From JBHHUI01 sp965248775 (GTDB lineage Bacteria; Chloroflexota; Anaerolineae; Anaerolineales; JBHHUI01): 64,000 nt of DNA. Each line of letters opens with the position of its first letter. Position 1 is the stretch's first letter. Location: the NCBI GenBank assembly GCA_965248775.1, contig OZ252150.1, positions 1,674,001 through 1,738,000 on the forward strand. The letters run 5' to 3'. This document shows positions 8,853-17,591 of the stretch, in pieces. The notes beneath the pieces were generated by a model, which ran no database searches, was not told the origin of the DNA, and worked only from the letters and a program-made list of their open reading frames with translations. The translations under genes were made by a program, and so were the position numbers.

Positions 8853-9534
8853 CGCAACGACGAATATTCCGGAGCGACTCCCCAACCTGACTTGGCGGCG
8901 ACGCGCTGCTCGCCGCATTATCCTTTGGCTGGACAGACTCATTGTCGCGCTCTTGATCAATTTAAAAATTGAAGGCGTTGAGAATATCCCTGAGGGCGGC
9001 CCACTAATAGTTGTGGCGAATCACCTGGCCGGTGCGGATCTGGTTGTCGCAGCCGCGATTAGTCCTTGGAGCGTGGAGGTTATGATCAAAGCAGCGCTGC
9101 GCAATATGCCTATTGTGGGCTGGTTGCTCAAATTGTACGGCCCAATTTGGGTTGAGCCATTCACCGCTGACCGTGCCGCAATTCGGGCCTCACTTGCATC
9201 ATTGGGAGAACGCCGCGTATTAGTGGTGGCACCAGAAGGCCGCGAGAGTCACACAGGCGCTTTGGAAGCCGGAACCGCAGGAGCGGCCTTCATTGCACTC
9301 CGGTCCGGCGCGCCCATTTTGCCCCTTGGGATCGCCGGAACAGAGCTTGTTTTACCGACTTTACGAAAACTGCGCCGCCCAGAGGTGCAGCTGAATATTG
9401 GCGAGACATTTCGGCTTGAGAAATCTGGGGAGAGGCGAACTGACATCAATAAAGGCAAGCACGAGATTATGAAACGCCTCGCAGCGTTATTACCTCACAA
9501 ATATCGCGGCGTCTATGCAGATGGAGGAAGTTGA
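8836..9534 (+). CDS. PlsC-like acyltransferase, second of three
   Basis: About 232 residues from the ATG at 8836; an in-frame GTG-type start at 8818 would add six residues and a longer overlap. Motifs: ANHLAGADLVV (NHx4D variant with Gly-Ala before the Asp) and APEGRESHTG (EGTR variant, Glu where Thr-Arg is usual), then GAPILPLGIAGTE. A hydrophobic segment (LDRLIVALLINLKIEGVENIP) precedes the catalytic block. The departures from EGTR suggest altered substrate preference. The stop overlaps the next start (TTGA at 9531-9534), implying translational coupling. Confidence 0.87.
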   Translation: MQPTSNATTNIPERLPNLTWRRRAARRIILWLDRLIVALLINLKIEGVENIPEGGPLIVVANHLAGADLVVAAAISPWSVEVMIKAALRNMPIVGWLLKLYGPIWVEPFTADRAAIRASLASLGERRVLVVAPEGRESHTGALEAGTAGAAFIALRSGAPILPLGIAGTELVLPTLRKLRRPEVQLNIGETFRLEKSGERRTDINKGKHEIMKRLAALLPHKYRGVYADGGS

Positions 9535-10274
9535 CTCGGTCAATGGTCGAACTCGTTACGGGCTCCGCACATACATCCAAGAAATCCTACGAGCACGCCA
9601 AACTCGAGCCGATGCGCAATGTTCTGCGTTGGTTAATCGATAATATTGCGTGGCGCTGGCTGGCAAAGATCGATCAAATTATTGGAATCGAAAACTTACC
9701 CACAAACAGCTCCGCGATCCTGATGATCAATCATATTGCATTTATCGATCCGATAGTTGTTCTCGGGAATCTGCCACGTAACATTGTGCCGATGGCCAAA
9801 CGAGATGTGAATCGGATTCCCGGCATAGGAATATTCCCACGACTCTGGAGAGTGATACCGGTCGACCGCTCGGGATTCGATCGGGCAGCGATCAGGCATG
9901 CGCTGCAGGTCCTTGACGCCGGCGAGATTGTGCTGGTTGCCCCGGAAGGTACCCGCCACGAGTCACTGCAAGACATCAAGGAGGGGATCGCTTATCTGGC
10001 TTACAAGGCGGATGTTCCAATTGTGCCAATCGCCATCGGTGGCACACAGGGGTTCCCGACATTAAGCCGCCGCCGATGGGCCGAGCCAGGCGTAGTAGTC
10101 CGCATTGGTGCCCCTTTTCGCCTGCGACGTAGAAGCAAGCGTCCGAAAAAAGACGAATTGAAGAAAATGACGGATGAGTGCCTTTTCGTACTTGCCAAGA
10201 TGCTGCCGGAACATCGCCGGGGTGTTTACTCCGATCTGACACAAGCAACCACCCGCTTCATCGAATTTCAATAG
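9531..10274 (+). CDS. PlsC-like acyltransferase, third of three
   Basis: A 247-residue protein with the PlsC blocks INHIAFIDPIVV (NHx4D), RVIPVDRSGFDR, APEGTRHESLQ (EGTR) and VPIVPIAIGGTQG. The TTG start overlaps the preceding TGA; an ATG at 9543 is the alternative. A 40-residue N-terminal extension precedes the acyltransferase fold, and a basic patch (RLRRRSKRPKKDELKK) lies near the C-terminus, perhaps for membrane or phospholipid contact. It ends 13 bases before the radical SAM gene. Confidence 0.87.
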   Translation: MTRSMVELVTGSAHTSKKSYEHAKLEPMRNVLRWLIDNIAWRWLAKIDQIIGIENLPTNSSAILMINHIAFIDPIVVLGNLPRNIVPMAKRDVNRIPGIGIFPRLWRVIPVDRSGFDRAAIRHALQVLDAGEIVLVAPEGTRHESLQDIKEGIAYLAYKADVPIVPIAIGGTQGFPTLSRRRWAEPGVVVRIGAPFRLRRRSKRPKKDELKKMTDECLFVLAKMLPEHRRGVYSDLTQATTRFIEFQ

Positions 10275-10287
10275 GCGCTCCGCCCCA

Positions 10288-11700
10288 ATGCAGGCAATCA
10301 GAATGCGTCCAGAAACTCCCGGCATCGTCACGCAAGTGGCTTTAGATTCTGTGGGGGCTACCCTTGGGCTGCGAGCGGGCGATGAAGTGTCACAGGTCAA
10401 TGGAGAGTATGTCGAGGACGTGATTGATGTGCTTTTTCACGCCGCCGAAGACTCAGTCTCAGTTGAGTATCGGCGTGACGGATTAGTGCGTTCATCAATT
10501 GTAGAGCGCTCAGAAGGTCAATCACTCGGCATTGATTTTGAGCATCCCACCTTCGATACCGATATCCGGCGCTGCAATAATCTTTGCCCCTTCTGCTTCG
10601 TTCTCCAGACAGCACCCAGGATGCGGCGCAGCCTCTATATCAAAGACGACGATTATCGTTATTCGTTCCTGTACGGGCATTTTGTCACGCTCACGAACCT
10701 GGACGAGCATGATTGGACACGGATTGAAACACAACGTCTCTCACCGCTCTATGTTTCCGTTCATGCTTCAAATATAGATATTCGTCGAGAATGCTTGCAG
10801 AATAAAAATGCACCGGATGTAATTAAACAATTGCAATGGCTCGGTTCTAGAGGCCTTGAATGCCATACCCAAATCGTCGTTACACCAAATATGAACGATG
10901 GAGCACACCTGAAGCAATCGGTTTTCGATCTGGCAGCCTTGTATCCAACAGTGAAGTCTGTGTCCGTTGTGCCGGTCGGCCTAACAAAGCATCATAAATA
11001 TGATCTGAGAGCCAACACTCGGGACGAAGCGGAGCGGGTGTTGGAAAATATTCACAATTGGCAGTCAGAATTTCGCAATCGACTGGGGGTTCCCTTCGCG
11101 CATGCGACCGATGAATGGTATCTCGTCAGCGATCATGCGGTCCCAATGCAAATTGAGATTGAAGGACTAGACCTGCAAGAAAACGGATTAGGTCAGGTGC
11201 GCGGTTTCCTCGACGCATGGAAGCAGGAGAAGACTGAAATTCCGAGCGTCAAAGCACAGCTCGAAAATCGCTCGGCAACACTCGTTTCTGGAACTCTCTT
11301 CAGCCCAATACTTCAAAATACTGCCAATGAATTCAATAAGGAATCAAACTGCAATTTACGTGTGGAGCCGATCCAGAATGAAAAGCTTGGTGATGGCATA
11401 ACAGTGGCCGGCTTGCTGATGGGTGCAGACGTCATTGCCCAATTGGACGGCATGGAACTCGGCGAGGCGATCCTCCTGCCACGCGTGATGTTTGATCATC
11501 CACAGGGCTTAAGTCTCGACGACCTTTCCCCTCTCGACGTTGCGCAAGCCCTCAGAGTTCCGGTCTATCTCGCTGACTTGATGGGCGATGTCCTGGATGC
11601 ACTCACTGGTAGGAACTCTTTGGTATTCAGACCAGGTGATCCTGCCATTTCGGCGGATGTGATGCATGCCGGGGGTTGGTCACTTGAAAAATATCTTTAA
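10288..11700 (+). CDS. PDZ-radical SAM-DUF512 protein
   Basis: A 470-residue protein of the DUF512 family. Residues 1-70 look like a small PDZ domain (PGIVTQVALDSVGATLGLRAGDEV). A radical SAM core starts at RRCNNLCPFCF, with the CxxxCxxC cluster ligands at about residues 95-102. The DUF512 part follows SVVPVGLTKHH and continues through ATDEWYLVSDHAVP. The substrate is unknown; in many genomes this gene neighbours the GTPase der, which is not visible here. It closes the cmk-plsC run, with 13 bases between it and the third plsC. It probably carries out a one-electron reaction in the cytoplasm, but its role cannot be read from the sequence. Confidence 0.88.
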   Translation: MQAIRMRPETPGIVTQVALDSVGATLGLRAGDEVSQVNGEYVEDVIDVLFHAAEDSVSVEYRRDGLVRSSIVERSEGQSLGIDFEHPTFDTDIRRCNNLCPFCFVLQTAPRMRRSLYIKDDDYRYSFLYGHFVTLTNLDEHDWTRIETQRLSPLYVSVHASNIDIRRECLQNKNAPDVIKQLQWLGSRGLECHTQIVVTPNMNDGAHLKQSVFDLAALYPTVKSVSVVPVGLTKHHKYDLRANTRDEAERVLENIHNWQSEFRNRLGVPFAHATDEWYLVSDHAVPMQIEIEGLDLQENGLGQVRGFLDAWKQEKTEIPSVKAQLENRSATLVSGTLFSPILQNTANEFNKESNCNLRVEPIQNEKLGDGITVAGLLMGADVIAQLDGMELGEAILLPRVMFDHPQGLSLDDLSPLDVAQALRVPVYLADLMGDVLDALTGRNSLVFRPGDPAISADVMHAGGWSLEKYL

Positions 11701-12038
11701 CGACAATGGTTATAAATCGTTGCAATACAAAACTTGCGATAGTTCGCAAAACAAATAGAATGGGTTGACTTGAAACGAGTTCCAAGGAGCAGATAAAATG
11801 GATTATGGTGCCGCTTTTACCTTCGTGACTCAAGACGAAGAGTGGATTAAGAAACTGGGGATTGCCTCGGCTTTAGCGTTATTTTCGCCTCTTCTCGGTA
11901 TCACACTCATACCGTTGCTGGGATATATGCTTGAAATTTCCAGACGTGTGGCAGCCAACGAAGATCCGGTATTGCCTGACTGGGACAACTTCGGCGGCTA
12001 CTTTGCAACCGGCATTAAAGCTATTGTCGTCCTGCTAG

Positions 12039-13624
12039 CAGTTTGTCGGAGAGCAACCTGAGATAGCGAAATCGGTGATAATCTACGGGCATGGCTAGAA
12101 AATTCAAGAAACCCAATTACGAAGTGATGCTCAAACAGACAATCAGTCTGGAAGAAGCCCTGCCATCCAATCATTTGGCACGATTTGTGGTGGATGTTAT
12201 CGCCCAGTTGGATTTGGGTATGATCTATGCACAATATGCACCGACGGGTGGTCAACCTATTGCGCCAGAGATCCTGTTGGGATTGCTCTTCTATGGTTAT
12301 GCCAACGGGGTGTTCAGTTCTCGTAAGATTGAGAAAGCCACCTATGAGAGTATCCCATTCCGCTATATTGCCAGTGGGCTGCATCCTGACCACGACACAA
12401 TTGCCAACTTTCGCAAAACCTTTCTGGCTGCGATCCAAGAGTTATTTGTGCAGATCTTGCTCCTGGCCCAAGTTGCTGAGGTGCTGAAGTTGGGTAATAT
12501 CAGTCTGGATGGTAGCAAGGTGCATGCTGATGCATCCAAGAGCAAAGCGGTCAGTTACAAGCGTCTGATAAAACTAGAGACCCAACTGCGCCAGGAAGTG
12601 AACAAACTCTTCGAACTCGGTGAGCAAGCTGATCAGGGTGATCTCCAGTTGCCGGAAGGGCTCGTCATTGAAGACGAAATTGCCATTCGCAAGAAACGTT
12701 TGGCAAATCTGGCAGAAGCCAAAGCCGTCTTAGAAGCCCGTGCGCAGGAACGATATGCAGCCGAGAGGGCTGAATACGAAGCCAAACAGCGTGAGCGGGA
12801 AGAAAAGTCTCGCAAAACTGGGCATAAACCCCGAGGTCGCAAACCGAAACCACCGCAGCCGGGACCACGGGACAAAGATCAGTACAACTTCACTGATCCG
12901 GACTCTCGCATCATGAAAAACAGCACCAATAATGGCTTCGACCAGCATTACAACGTTCAAGTTGCTGTGGAGCAGGAGAGCCTCTTGATTGTGGCGCCTT
13001 CACTTTCGAACCATCCGAATGACAAAAAAGAAGCTGAGCCAACCCTGGATGCCATCTCTCCAAAAGTAGGCAAACCAAAGGCTGCCGCTTTGGATTATGG
13101 ATATTTCAGCAAAGCGAACATCGCAGCACTTGAGAAGCTTGGCATTGATCCTTACATTGCTACCGGTCGCGAACCTCACCACAAAAGCTGGCGTACCTTC
13201 TTTGAACAAATGCCTGCTCCGCCACCGGAAGATGCCAGTCCGAAAGTCAAGATGGCTTACAAACTACAAACCGAAATCGGCAAAGCCAGCTACCGTTTAC
13301 GCAAATGCACAGTGGAACCCGTCATTGGTATCATCAAGGAAGTCCTGGGCTTCCGCCAGTTTTCTCTGCGCGGCCTGCTGGCAGCAGCCGGGGAATGGTG
13401 TCTGGTCTGCCTAGCGTTCAACCTCAAACGCATGCACACCCTCTACCAAGCAAAGGGTTTGCTTTAGCCGGGGCTGCTTTGGCGCGCCTGCTACTCGCTG
13501 AGAGAAGGTGGTTTGCCCTCCATGAAATGCACACTGTTTTACGCTTGTTTTGTCGCAATCAACTGCTCATTTTGCCCTGTAGGGCTATTCATGTTGTAAA
13601 AGTACTTGTCTCTCCGACAAACTG
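12039..13624 (+). mobile_element. IS1182-family element, copy 2
   Basis: 1586 bp with the same 15-bp terminal inverted repeats as copy 1 (12039-12053 and 13610-13624) and CTAG on both sides (12035-12038 and 13625-13628). It splits a DUF4013-type membrane protein gene, and removal of the element plus one CTAG restores the frame exactly. Confidence 0.93.
12091..13467 (+). CDS. IS1182-family transposase, copy 2
   Basis: Intact 458-residue transposase, the same protein as in copy 1 apart from a few residues (AAIQELF, RYAAERAEY, final GLL). Domain order: DUF772-like N-terminus, DDE core and a charged insert of about 70 residues. It starts at the ATG 52 bases inside the left end of the element. 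Confidence 0.92.
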   Translation: MARKFKKPNYEVMLKQTISLEEALPSNHLARFVVDVIAQLDLGMIYAQYAPTGGQPIAPEILLGLLFYGYANGVFSSRKIEKATYESIPFRYIASGLHPDHDTIANFRKTFLAAIQELFVQILLLAQVAEVLKLGNISLDGSKVHADASKSKAVSYKRLIKLETQLRQEVNKLFELGEQADQGDLQLPEGLVIEDEIAIRKKRLANLAEAKAVLEARAQERYAAERAEYEAKQREREEKSRKTGHKPRGRKPKPPQPGPRDKDQYNFTDPDSRIMKNSTNNGFDQHYNVQVAVEQESLLIVAPSLSNHPNDKKEAEPTLDAISPKVGKPKAAALDYGYFSKANIAALEKLGIDPYIATGREPHHKSWRTFFEQMPAPPPEDASPKVKMAYKLQTEIGKASYRLRKCTVEPVIGIIKEVLGFRQFSLRGLLAAAGEWCLVCLAFNLKRMHTLYQAKGLL

Positions 13625-14109
13625 CTAGTGTGGACGTTGCCGCTTATCATTGTGAGTGCCTGTTTGGCTGGAGCGGGTGCGCTCGGCAGCTCCCAGATGG
13701 CAGCCTCGGATGACGCCGCGATATTGATACTCGTACTCAATTTGTGCATTATCATTATTGCATTCCCATACGCCTTGGCACTTGGTATTTTGGCGCCAGC
13801 GGCGCTCGGCACTCTCGGGGTCACCGGCGAATTAGGCGCTGCTATCAGTCCAGGAAATTCGTGGCGCCTGGTGCGAGGAAATCTTGGGGGCTACATCGTG
13901 GTGTGGCTGATTGCGGCATTTGTACCGAGCATATTGACGAGTATTGGTTCGATTGTTTGCGGCATCGGTGCAGCGGTAGGCATTGCATATGGCATGGTTA
14001 TAATCGGCCATCTTTACGGCCAGGCCTATAGTGTCTCGAACTCTGCACCCGCAGAGGATCTTGGGATGGCGGAAGCATAGAGTATATCTGCCTGATAGTT
14101 CAAAATGGC

Positions 14110-14147
14110 AGCCCACTCGAGGGAATACCTCTTGTGGGCTGTTTTTC
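14110..14147 (+). terminator. Rho-independent terminator after the DUF4013 gene
   Basis: A perfect 7-bp stem AGCCCAC/GTGGGCT with a 17-base loop is followed by GTTTTT. It separates the interrupted membrane protein gene from the glmS leader. Confidence 0.8.
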
Positions 14148-14178
14148 TACCAAGTGGGCTGAACGCAAATTTTTCGCC

Positions 14179-14187
14179 TGCTATAAT
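14179..14187 (+). promoter_or_regulatory. Extended -10 promoter of glmS
   Basis: TGCTATAAT lies about 70 bases before the predicted ribozyme cleavage site. Transcription would start near 14194, giving a leader of about 365 bases before the glmS ATG. Confidence 0.55.
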
Positions 14188-14261
14188 CGGAGCACATAAT
14201 CTCATCACGCTTAAGGAGTTGGATTAACCAAATACACAAAATTTAGCTTAGCGGGAACGCA

Positions 14262-14500
14262 GCGCAAGGACCAAGCTGTGGTCGAGTCGATAGGAGGACC
14301 TGTTTTTCACCGATCTCCGACCTAGTTGGTTGACGAGGATAAGGGTTTCCCATTTCAACGTGGGAATAACCGCACCAGCTTTAATAATGCGTGCGGGAAA
14401 ATCGAGAGTTCAGCGGATGCCCTTCGGGTGAACCAGCGCCCGTCATCGTTCCCTCCGGATAAAAAGCTGCCAATCAAAACCGGAGAGTAATCTTCGAGAC
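14262..14500 (+). promoter_or_regulatory. glmS ribozyme (glucosamine-6-phosphate self-cleaving riboswitch)
   Basis: The leader of glmS holds the conserved parts of the glmS ribozyme in order. A cleavage-site-like A/GCGCAAGGACC lies at 14261-14272. The P1/P2-type stem has ACCAA pairing with TTGGT just before the core block GTTGACGAGGATAAGGGTTT (about 14334-14353). Later CAGCGGATGCCCTTCGG follows, whose CCCTT can pair with AAGGG of the core block. The layout matches known glmS ribozymes, where the GUUGACGAGG and CGGCGGGUGC blocks are near-invariant. Glucosamine-6-phosphate as cofactor would cleave the leader and lower GlmS output. The 3' limit is approximate, and I could not fold it. Confidence 0.82.
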
Positions 14501-14558
14501 AAAATTGGACGCACTGGCCATCAATTAGAGTAATACTCAATCCCCAGGAGGGATCCTC

Positions 14559-16403
14559 ATGTGTGGAATAGTTGGATACGTCGGCGCGCGTGATGCTACG
14601 CCGATCATATTAGACGGCCTGAAACGTCTCGAATACCGGGGCTACGATTCAGCGGGCCTAGCGGTGATCTCCGCCAATGGCACGATTGATCTGCGCCGCA
14701 ACGAAGGCAAGCTTAAACGGCTCCAGAACCTTGTACGGGAAAGCCCAATCCAGGGCCAAATCGGAATCGGACATACGCGCTGGGCGACGCACGGTGAGCC
14801 GAGTGAGCGGAATGCCCACCCTCATCTGGGTGCAAGCGGCGAAGTTGTTCTAGTACACAACGGGATTGTTGAAAACTTCCTCGAGTTAAGAGAAGAACTT
14901 CAAACAGAAGGTGTGGAATTTCGTTCTGACACAGATACCGAAGTGATCGTGCAGCTGGTTGAACGCTATCTTGCCGACGCTGTTCCATTGGAAGAAGCCG
15001 CCCGGCAGGCAATCGGACATCTAAACGGTGCGAACGCCATCGTGCTGATGTCGCCACGCCAACCGGACAAGATCGTAGCCGCCCGTGTAGGCAATGCGGG
15101 GGGTGTCGCAATCGGTATTGGAGAGAATGAGATGTTTGTTGCCTCCGACATACCCGCCATACTCGATCACACCCGTTCACTGGCATTCCTTGAACCTGGC
15201 TGGATAACTGTTGTCACTGCAGATGGGTACAAGACTCAAACATTGGACGGAACAGCTGTTAAAGCAGAAGTGCAGAACATCGCCTGGGACCCAGTGTCCG
15301 CTGAAAAAGGCGAATACAAACACTTCATGCAAAAGGAGATTCAGGAGCAAGTGCGGGCGCTCACAGAAACTATCGGTGGGCGCCTCGACTTCAATTCCGG
15401 GAAGGTTTTGCTCCCTGATTTGCAGCTTACGGCAGAGCTGGCCAGGCGCATCAATCGCATCGTGATCACAGCCTGCGGTACCGCAGCCCACGCCGGCATG
15501 GTGGGCAAGGTGCTCATCGAGAGACTGGCACGCATCCCGGTGGAAGTCAGCATCGCATCGGAGTTCCGCTATTCCGATCCAATTGTGGACGAAAACACTG
15601 TAGTCCTGGCAATCAGCCAGAGCGGTGAGACTGCGGATACATTGGCTGCCATGAACGAAGGTCGCGAACGAGGCGCGACGTTGTGGAGCATCGTCAACGT
15701 GATCGGTTCAGAGGCGATGCGAATTGCCGACGGATACATTTCGATGCAGGCCGGACCCGAAATTGGGGTGGCTTCCACCAAAGCCTTCACTACTCCATTG
15801 GTGGACCTGTGCCTGCTCGCAATGCTCCTCGCAGAGGAACGCGGCACGCTCAGTGAGACGGAACGCAAAGCATTTGCACACTCACTCTTGCTTTTGCCGG
15901 ACCAGGTCGGATCTCTACTCGATCGCGAAGCGGAGGTTATTAAGGTCGCGCAAGCGCTTAAGGATATGGAGCACTGCCTTTATCTGGGGCGCGGTATTAA
16001 TATGCCCATCGCTTACGAAGGCGCACTCAAGCTGAAGGAAATTTCGTACATCCATGCAGAGGGCTATCCGGCTGGAGAAATGAAGCACGGCCCGATCGCA
16101 TTAATTGACGAAGATATGCCGGTGATTGCCATCGCCACGCATGACCGCTGGTACGAGAAAATGATCAGCCAATTGGAGCAAGCCCAGGCACGCGGCGGAG
16201 TTATCGTCGCCGTTGCCAGTGAGGGCGACGAACGCATCCCCAACCTGGTGGATCATGTCCTGTGGGTACCGCAGGCCGATTGGCGCGTCAGTCCGGTACT
16301 AACAACGATCCCGCTGCAGCTGCTAGCCTACCATATCGCAGTCTTGCGTGGATGCGATGTCGACCAGCCGCGCAACCTGGCGAAGAGCGTAACTGTCGAA
16401 TAG
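14559..16403 (+). CDS. glmS: Glutamine--fructose-6-phosphate aminotransferase (isomerizing)
   Basis: A 614-residue enzyme that makes glucosamine-6-phosphate from fructose-6-phosphate and glutamine, the first step to UDP-GlcNAc and peptidoglycan. The N-terminal class II amidotransferase domain begins MCGIVGYVGARD, with Cys2 as the nucleophile, and includes GHTRWATHGEPSERNAHPH. Two SIS domains follow: TACGTAAHAG and SQSGETADT in the first, LYLGRGINMPIAYEGALKLKE in the second. The tail ends PRNLAKSVTVE, as normal for GlmS. AGGAGGG about ten bases before the ATG is a strong ribosome site. Controlled by the leader ribozyme at 14262 and ended by the terminator at 16428. Confidence 0.97.
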   Translation: MCGIVGYVGARDATPIILDGLKRLEYRGYDSAGLAVISANGTIDLRRNEGKLKRLQNLVRESPIQGQIGIGHTRWATHGEPSERNAHPHLGASGEVVLVHNGIVENFLELREELQTEGVEFRSDTDTEVIVQLVERYLADAVPLEEAARQAIGHLNGANAIVLMSPRQPDKIVAARVGNAGGVAIGIGENEMFVASDIPAILDHTRSLAFLEPGWITVVTADGYKTQTLDGTAVKAEVQNIAWDPVSAEKGEYKHFMQKEIQEQVRALTETIGGRLDFNSGKVLLPDLQLTAELARRINRIVITACGTAAHAGMVGKVLIERLARIPVEVSIASEFRYSDPIVDENTVVLAISQSGETADTLAAMNEGRERGATLWSIVNVIGSEAMRIADGYISMQAGPEIGVASTKAFTTPLVDLCLLAMLLAEERGTLSETERKAFAHSLLLLPDQVGSLLDREAEVIKVAQALKDMEHCLYLGRGINMPIAYEGALKLKEISYIHAEGYPAGEMKHGPIALIDEDMPVIAIATHDRWYEKMISQLEQAQARGGVIVAVASEGDERIPNLVDHVLWVPQADWRVSPVLTTIPLQLLAYHIAVLRGCDVDQPRNLAKSVTVE

Positions 16404-16427
16404 TCTAAACGCTATAAATAATGAATC

Positions 16428-16462
16428 AAAAAGCGACTCTCTGACACGGAGAGCCGCTTTTT
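16428..16462. terminator. Bidirectional terminator between glmS and the PNPOx-like gene
   Basis: AAAAAGCGACTCTC pairs with GGAGAGCCGCTTTTT around a six-base loop. Flanking A and T runs make it work in both directions, which suits the convergent genes. Confidence 0.85.
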
Positions 16463-16467
16463 CGATC

Positions 16468-16929
16468 TTACATTTTGCGGTGATCCCAAGTGCGTATTCG
16501 CCCACCTTTAAGGGGTATGCGGATAACAATACGCTTATACGCTTGTGGCGGCAATTCGGCATCCGGCTCGGGATCAGAGACGCGTTCGCCTGAGTAGCGC
16601 GAAGCCACCATATTCATAATCCGCGCTGTATCTCGTGGCTCGGTGCCCAACTCCGCGATACCTTCCATCGACATGCCCCGTAAGGTGTTATACGACTCAC
16701 CCGCTTCGACCAGAAGCGTTATACGAGGGTCGCGGTCCAGGTTCTTCACCTTCTGCGACTTTCCGTAGGTTGTATAGACAATCGCATCATCTTCCAGCGC
16801 ATACCACATCGGCACCAGATGCGGCTGTCCTTCCGGCCCGATTGTCGCGGTATGTACCACACGTGCCTCTTCGAGCAACTCGTGTTGTTCTTCTTCTGTG
16901 AGTTGAATTTGTTTCCGTTTTTTCGCCAT
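16468..16929 (-). CDS. Pyridoxamine 5'-phosphate oxidase-like, putative F420/flavin-binding protein
   Basis: A 153-residue split-barrel protein of the PNPOx/PPOX superfamily. Features: an acidic N-terminus (LTEEEQHELLEEARVVH), the beta pair TATIGPEGQPHLVPMWYALED, then YTTYGKSQKVKNLDRDPRITLLVEAG and the C-terminal IVIRIPLKGGRIRTWDHRKM. The pattern xxKVKNLxRDPRxTLLV fits the F420-binding branch found in Actinobacteria and Chloroflexota, but FMN or heme use cannot be excluded. Its role is unknown. The 136-base gap to the divergent Lrp gene is AT-rich and probably holds promoters for both. Confidence 0.8.
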   Translation of the reverse strand: MAKKRKQIQLTEEEQHELLEEARVVHTATIGPEGQPHLVPMWYALEDDAIVYTTYGKSQKVKNLDRDPRITLLVEAGESYNTLRGMSMEGIAELGTEPRDTARIMNMVASRYSGERVSDPEPDAELPPQAYKRIVIRIPLKGGRIRTWDHRKM

Positions 16930-17065
16930 ACGACAATGATAACGGACTTTCGATTGTTCTTATATGCAATATCATCCATTCGGTCATCAGAATTATGTTC
17001 ATAAAAGATGTCATAATACTTGCTTATTTTCGTAATTTTGTTAATATTTGTGATTATTGAAGTAA

Positions 17066-17560
17066 ATGGAGTACATAATGATAATATATTCAGAAGGACA
17101 GAAGCTAGATTCTATTGACGAATCCATCCTGCGGGAATTGCAAATGGATGGTCGCATCCGCAATGCCGAGCTGGCTCGACGGGTAAATCTCTCTCCACCG
17201 GCCGTGCATGCCCGTATGCGCCGACTCGAAGAACAAGGGGTCATTCGCCAGTATGTTGCCTTACTCGATCCGGCGAAGGTCGGCTACGACATGCTCTGCC
17301 TCATCAGCGTCAGTATGCAATTGCAGACGTTCGAATTGGTCGAGACATTCCGCAATACGATCAGCGAGATGCCGGAAGTCTTGGAATGCCATCAATTGAC
17401 CGGAGAATTTGATTATATTTTGAAAGTTGCGATCCGAAATCGAAAGGACCTGGAACGTTTCGTTGTTGACCGCTTGACGCCGATCCCCGGTGTGGCTCGC
17501 ATTCACACGAGCCTTGTACTGGCGGAAGTCAAATCAACTACGGCGTTGCCCATTCCTTGA
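17066..17560 (+). CDS. Lrp/AsnC-family transcriptional regulator
   Basis: A 164-residue regulator, or 160 if translation starts at the second ATG (17078). The N-terminal winged helix-turn-helix covers LDSIDESILRELQMDGRIR, NAELARRVNLSPPAVHARMRRLEEQGVI. The C-terminal RAM/ligand domain has GYDMLCLISVSM, EVLECHQLTGEFDYILKVAI and a terminal beta strand IHTSLVLAEVKSTTALP. Lrp/AsnC proteins bind amino acids through this domain. Standing 31 bases ahead of the tyrosine-degradation genes and in the same direction, it is a good candidate for sensing an aromatic amino acid and controlling that operon and itself; this role is inferred from position. Confidence 0.9.
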   Translation: MEYIMIIYSEGQKLDSIDESILRELQMDGRIRNAELARRVNLSPPAVHARMRRLEEQGVIRQYVALLDPAKVGYDMLCLISVSMQLQTFELVETFRNTISEMPEVLECHQLTGEFDYILKVAIRNRKDLERFVVDRLTPIPGVARIHTSLVLAEVKSTTALPIP

Positions 17561-17591
17561 ATCCAAATCGGATTGATCCGAAACCAACTTA

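Larger units (their letters stand above)
11798..14080 (+). pseudogene. DUF4013-type membrane protein interrupted by IS1182 copy 2
   Basis: The 5' part (11798-12034) encodes MDYGAAFTFVTQDEEWIKKLG, then hydrophobic segments up to KAIVVL. The 3' part (from 13625) continues with WTLPLIIVSACLAGAGALG and three further membrane segments, ending ...PAEDLGMAEA. With the IS (12039-13624) and one CTAG copy removed, the codons read GTC CTG CTA GTG TGG ACG, joining VVLLVWTLPLIIV without a shift. The intact protein would be about 230 residues, with the look of DUF4013 proteins (a cytoplasmic start with DEEW, then repeated transmembrane helices). AAGGAG lies about eight bases before the ATG. A strong terminator follows at 14110. 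Confidence 0.85.

Noticed and set aside
5819..13628. Composite transposon formed by IS1182 copies 1 and 2 around cmk-plsC
   Set aside because: Copy 2 precisely interrupts a gene and each copy has its own CTAG pair, which fits separate single insertions. The genes between are ordinary housekeeping genes.
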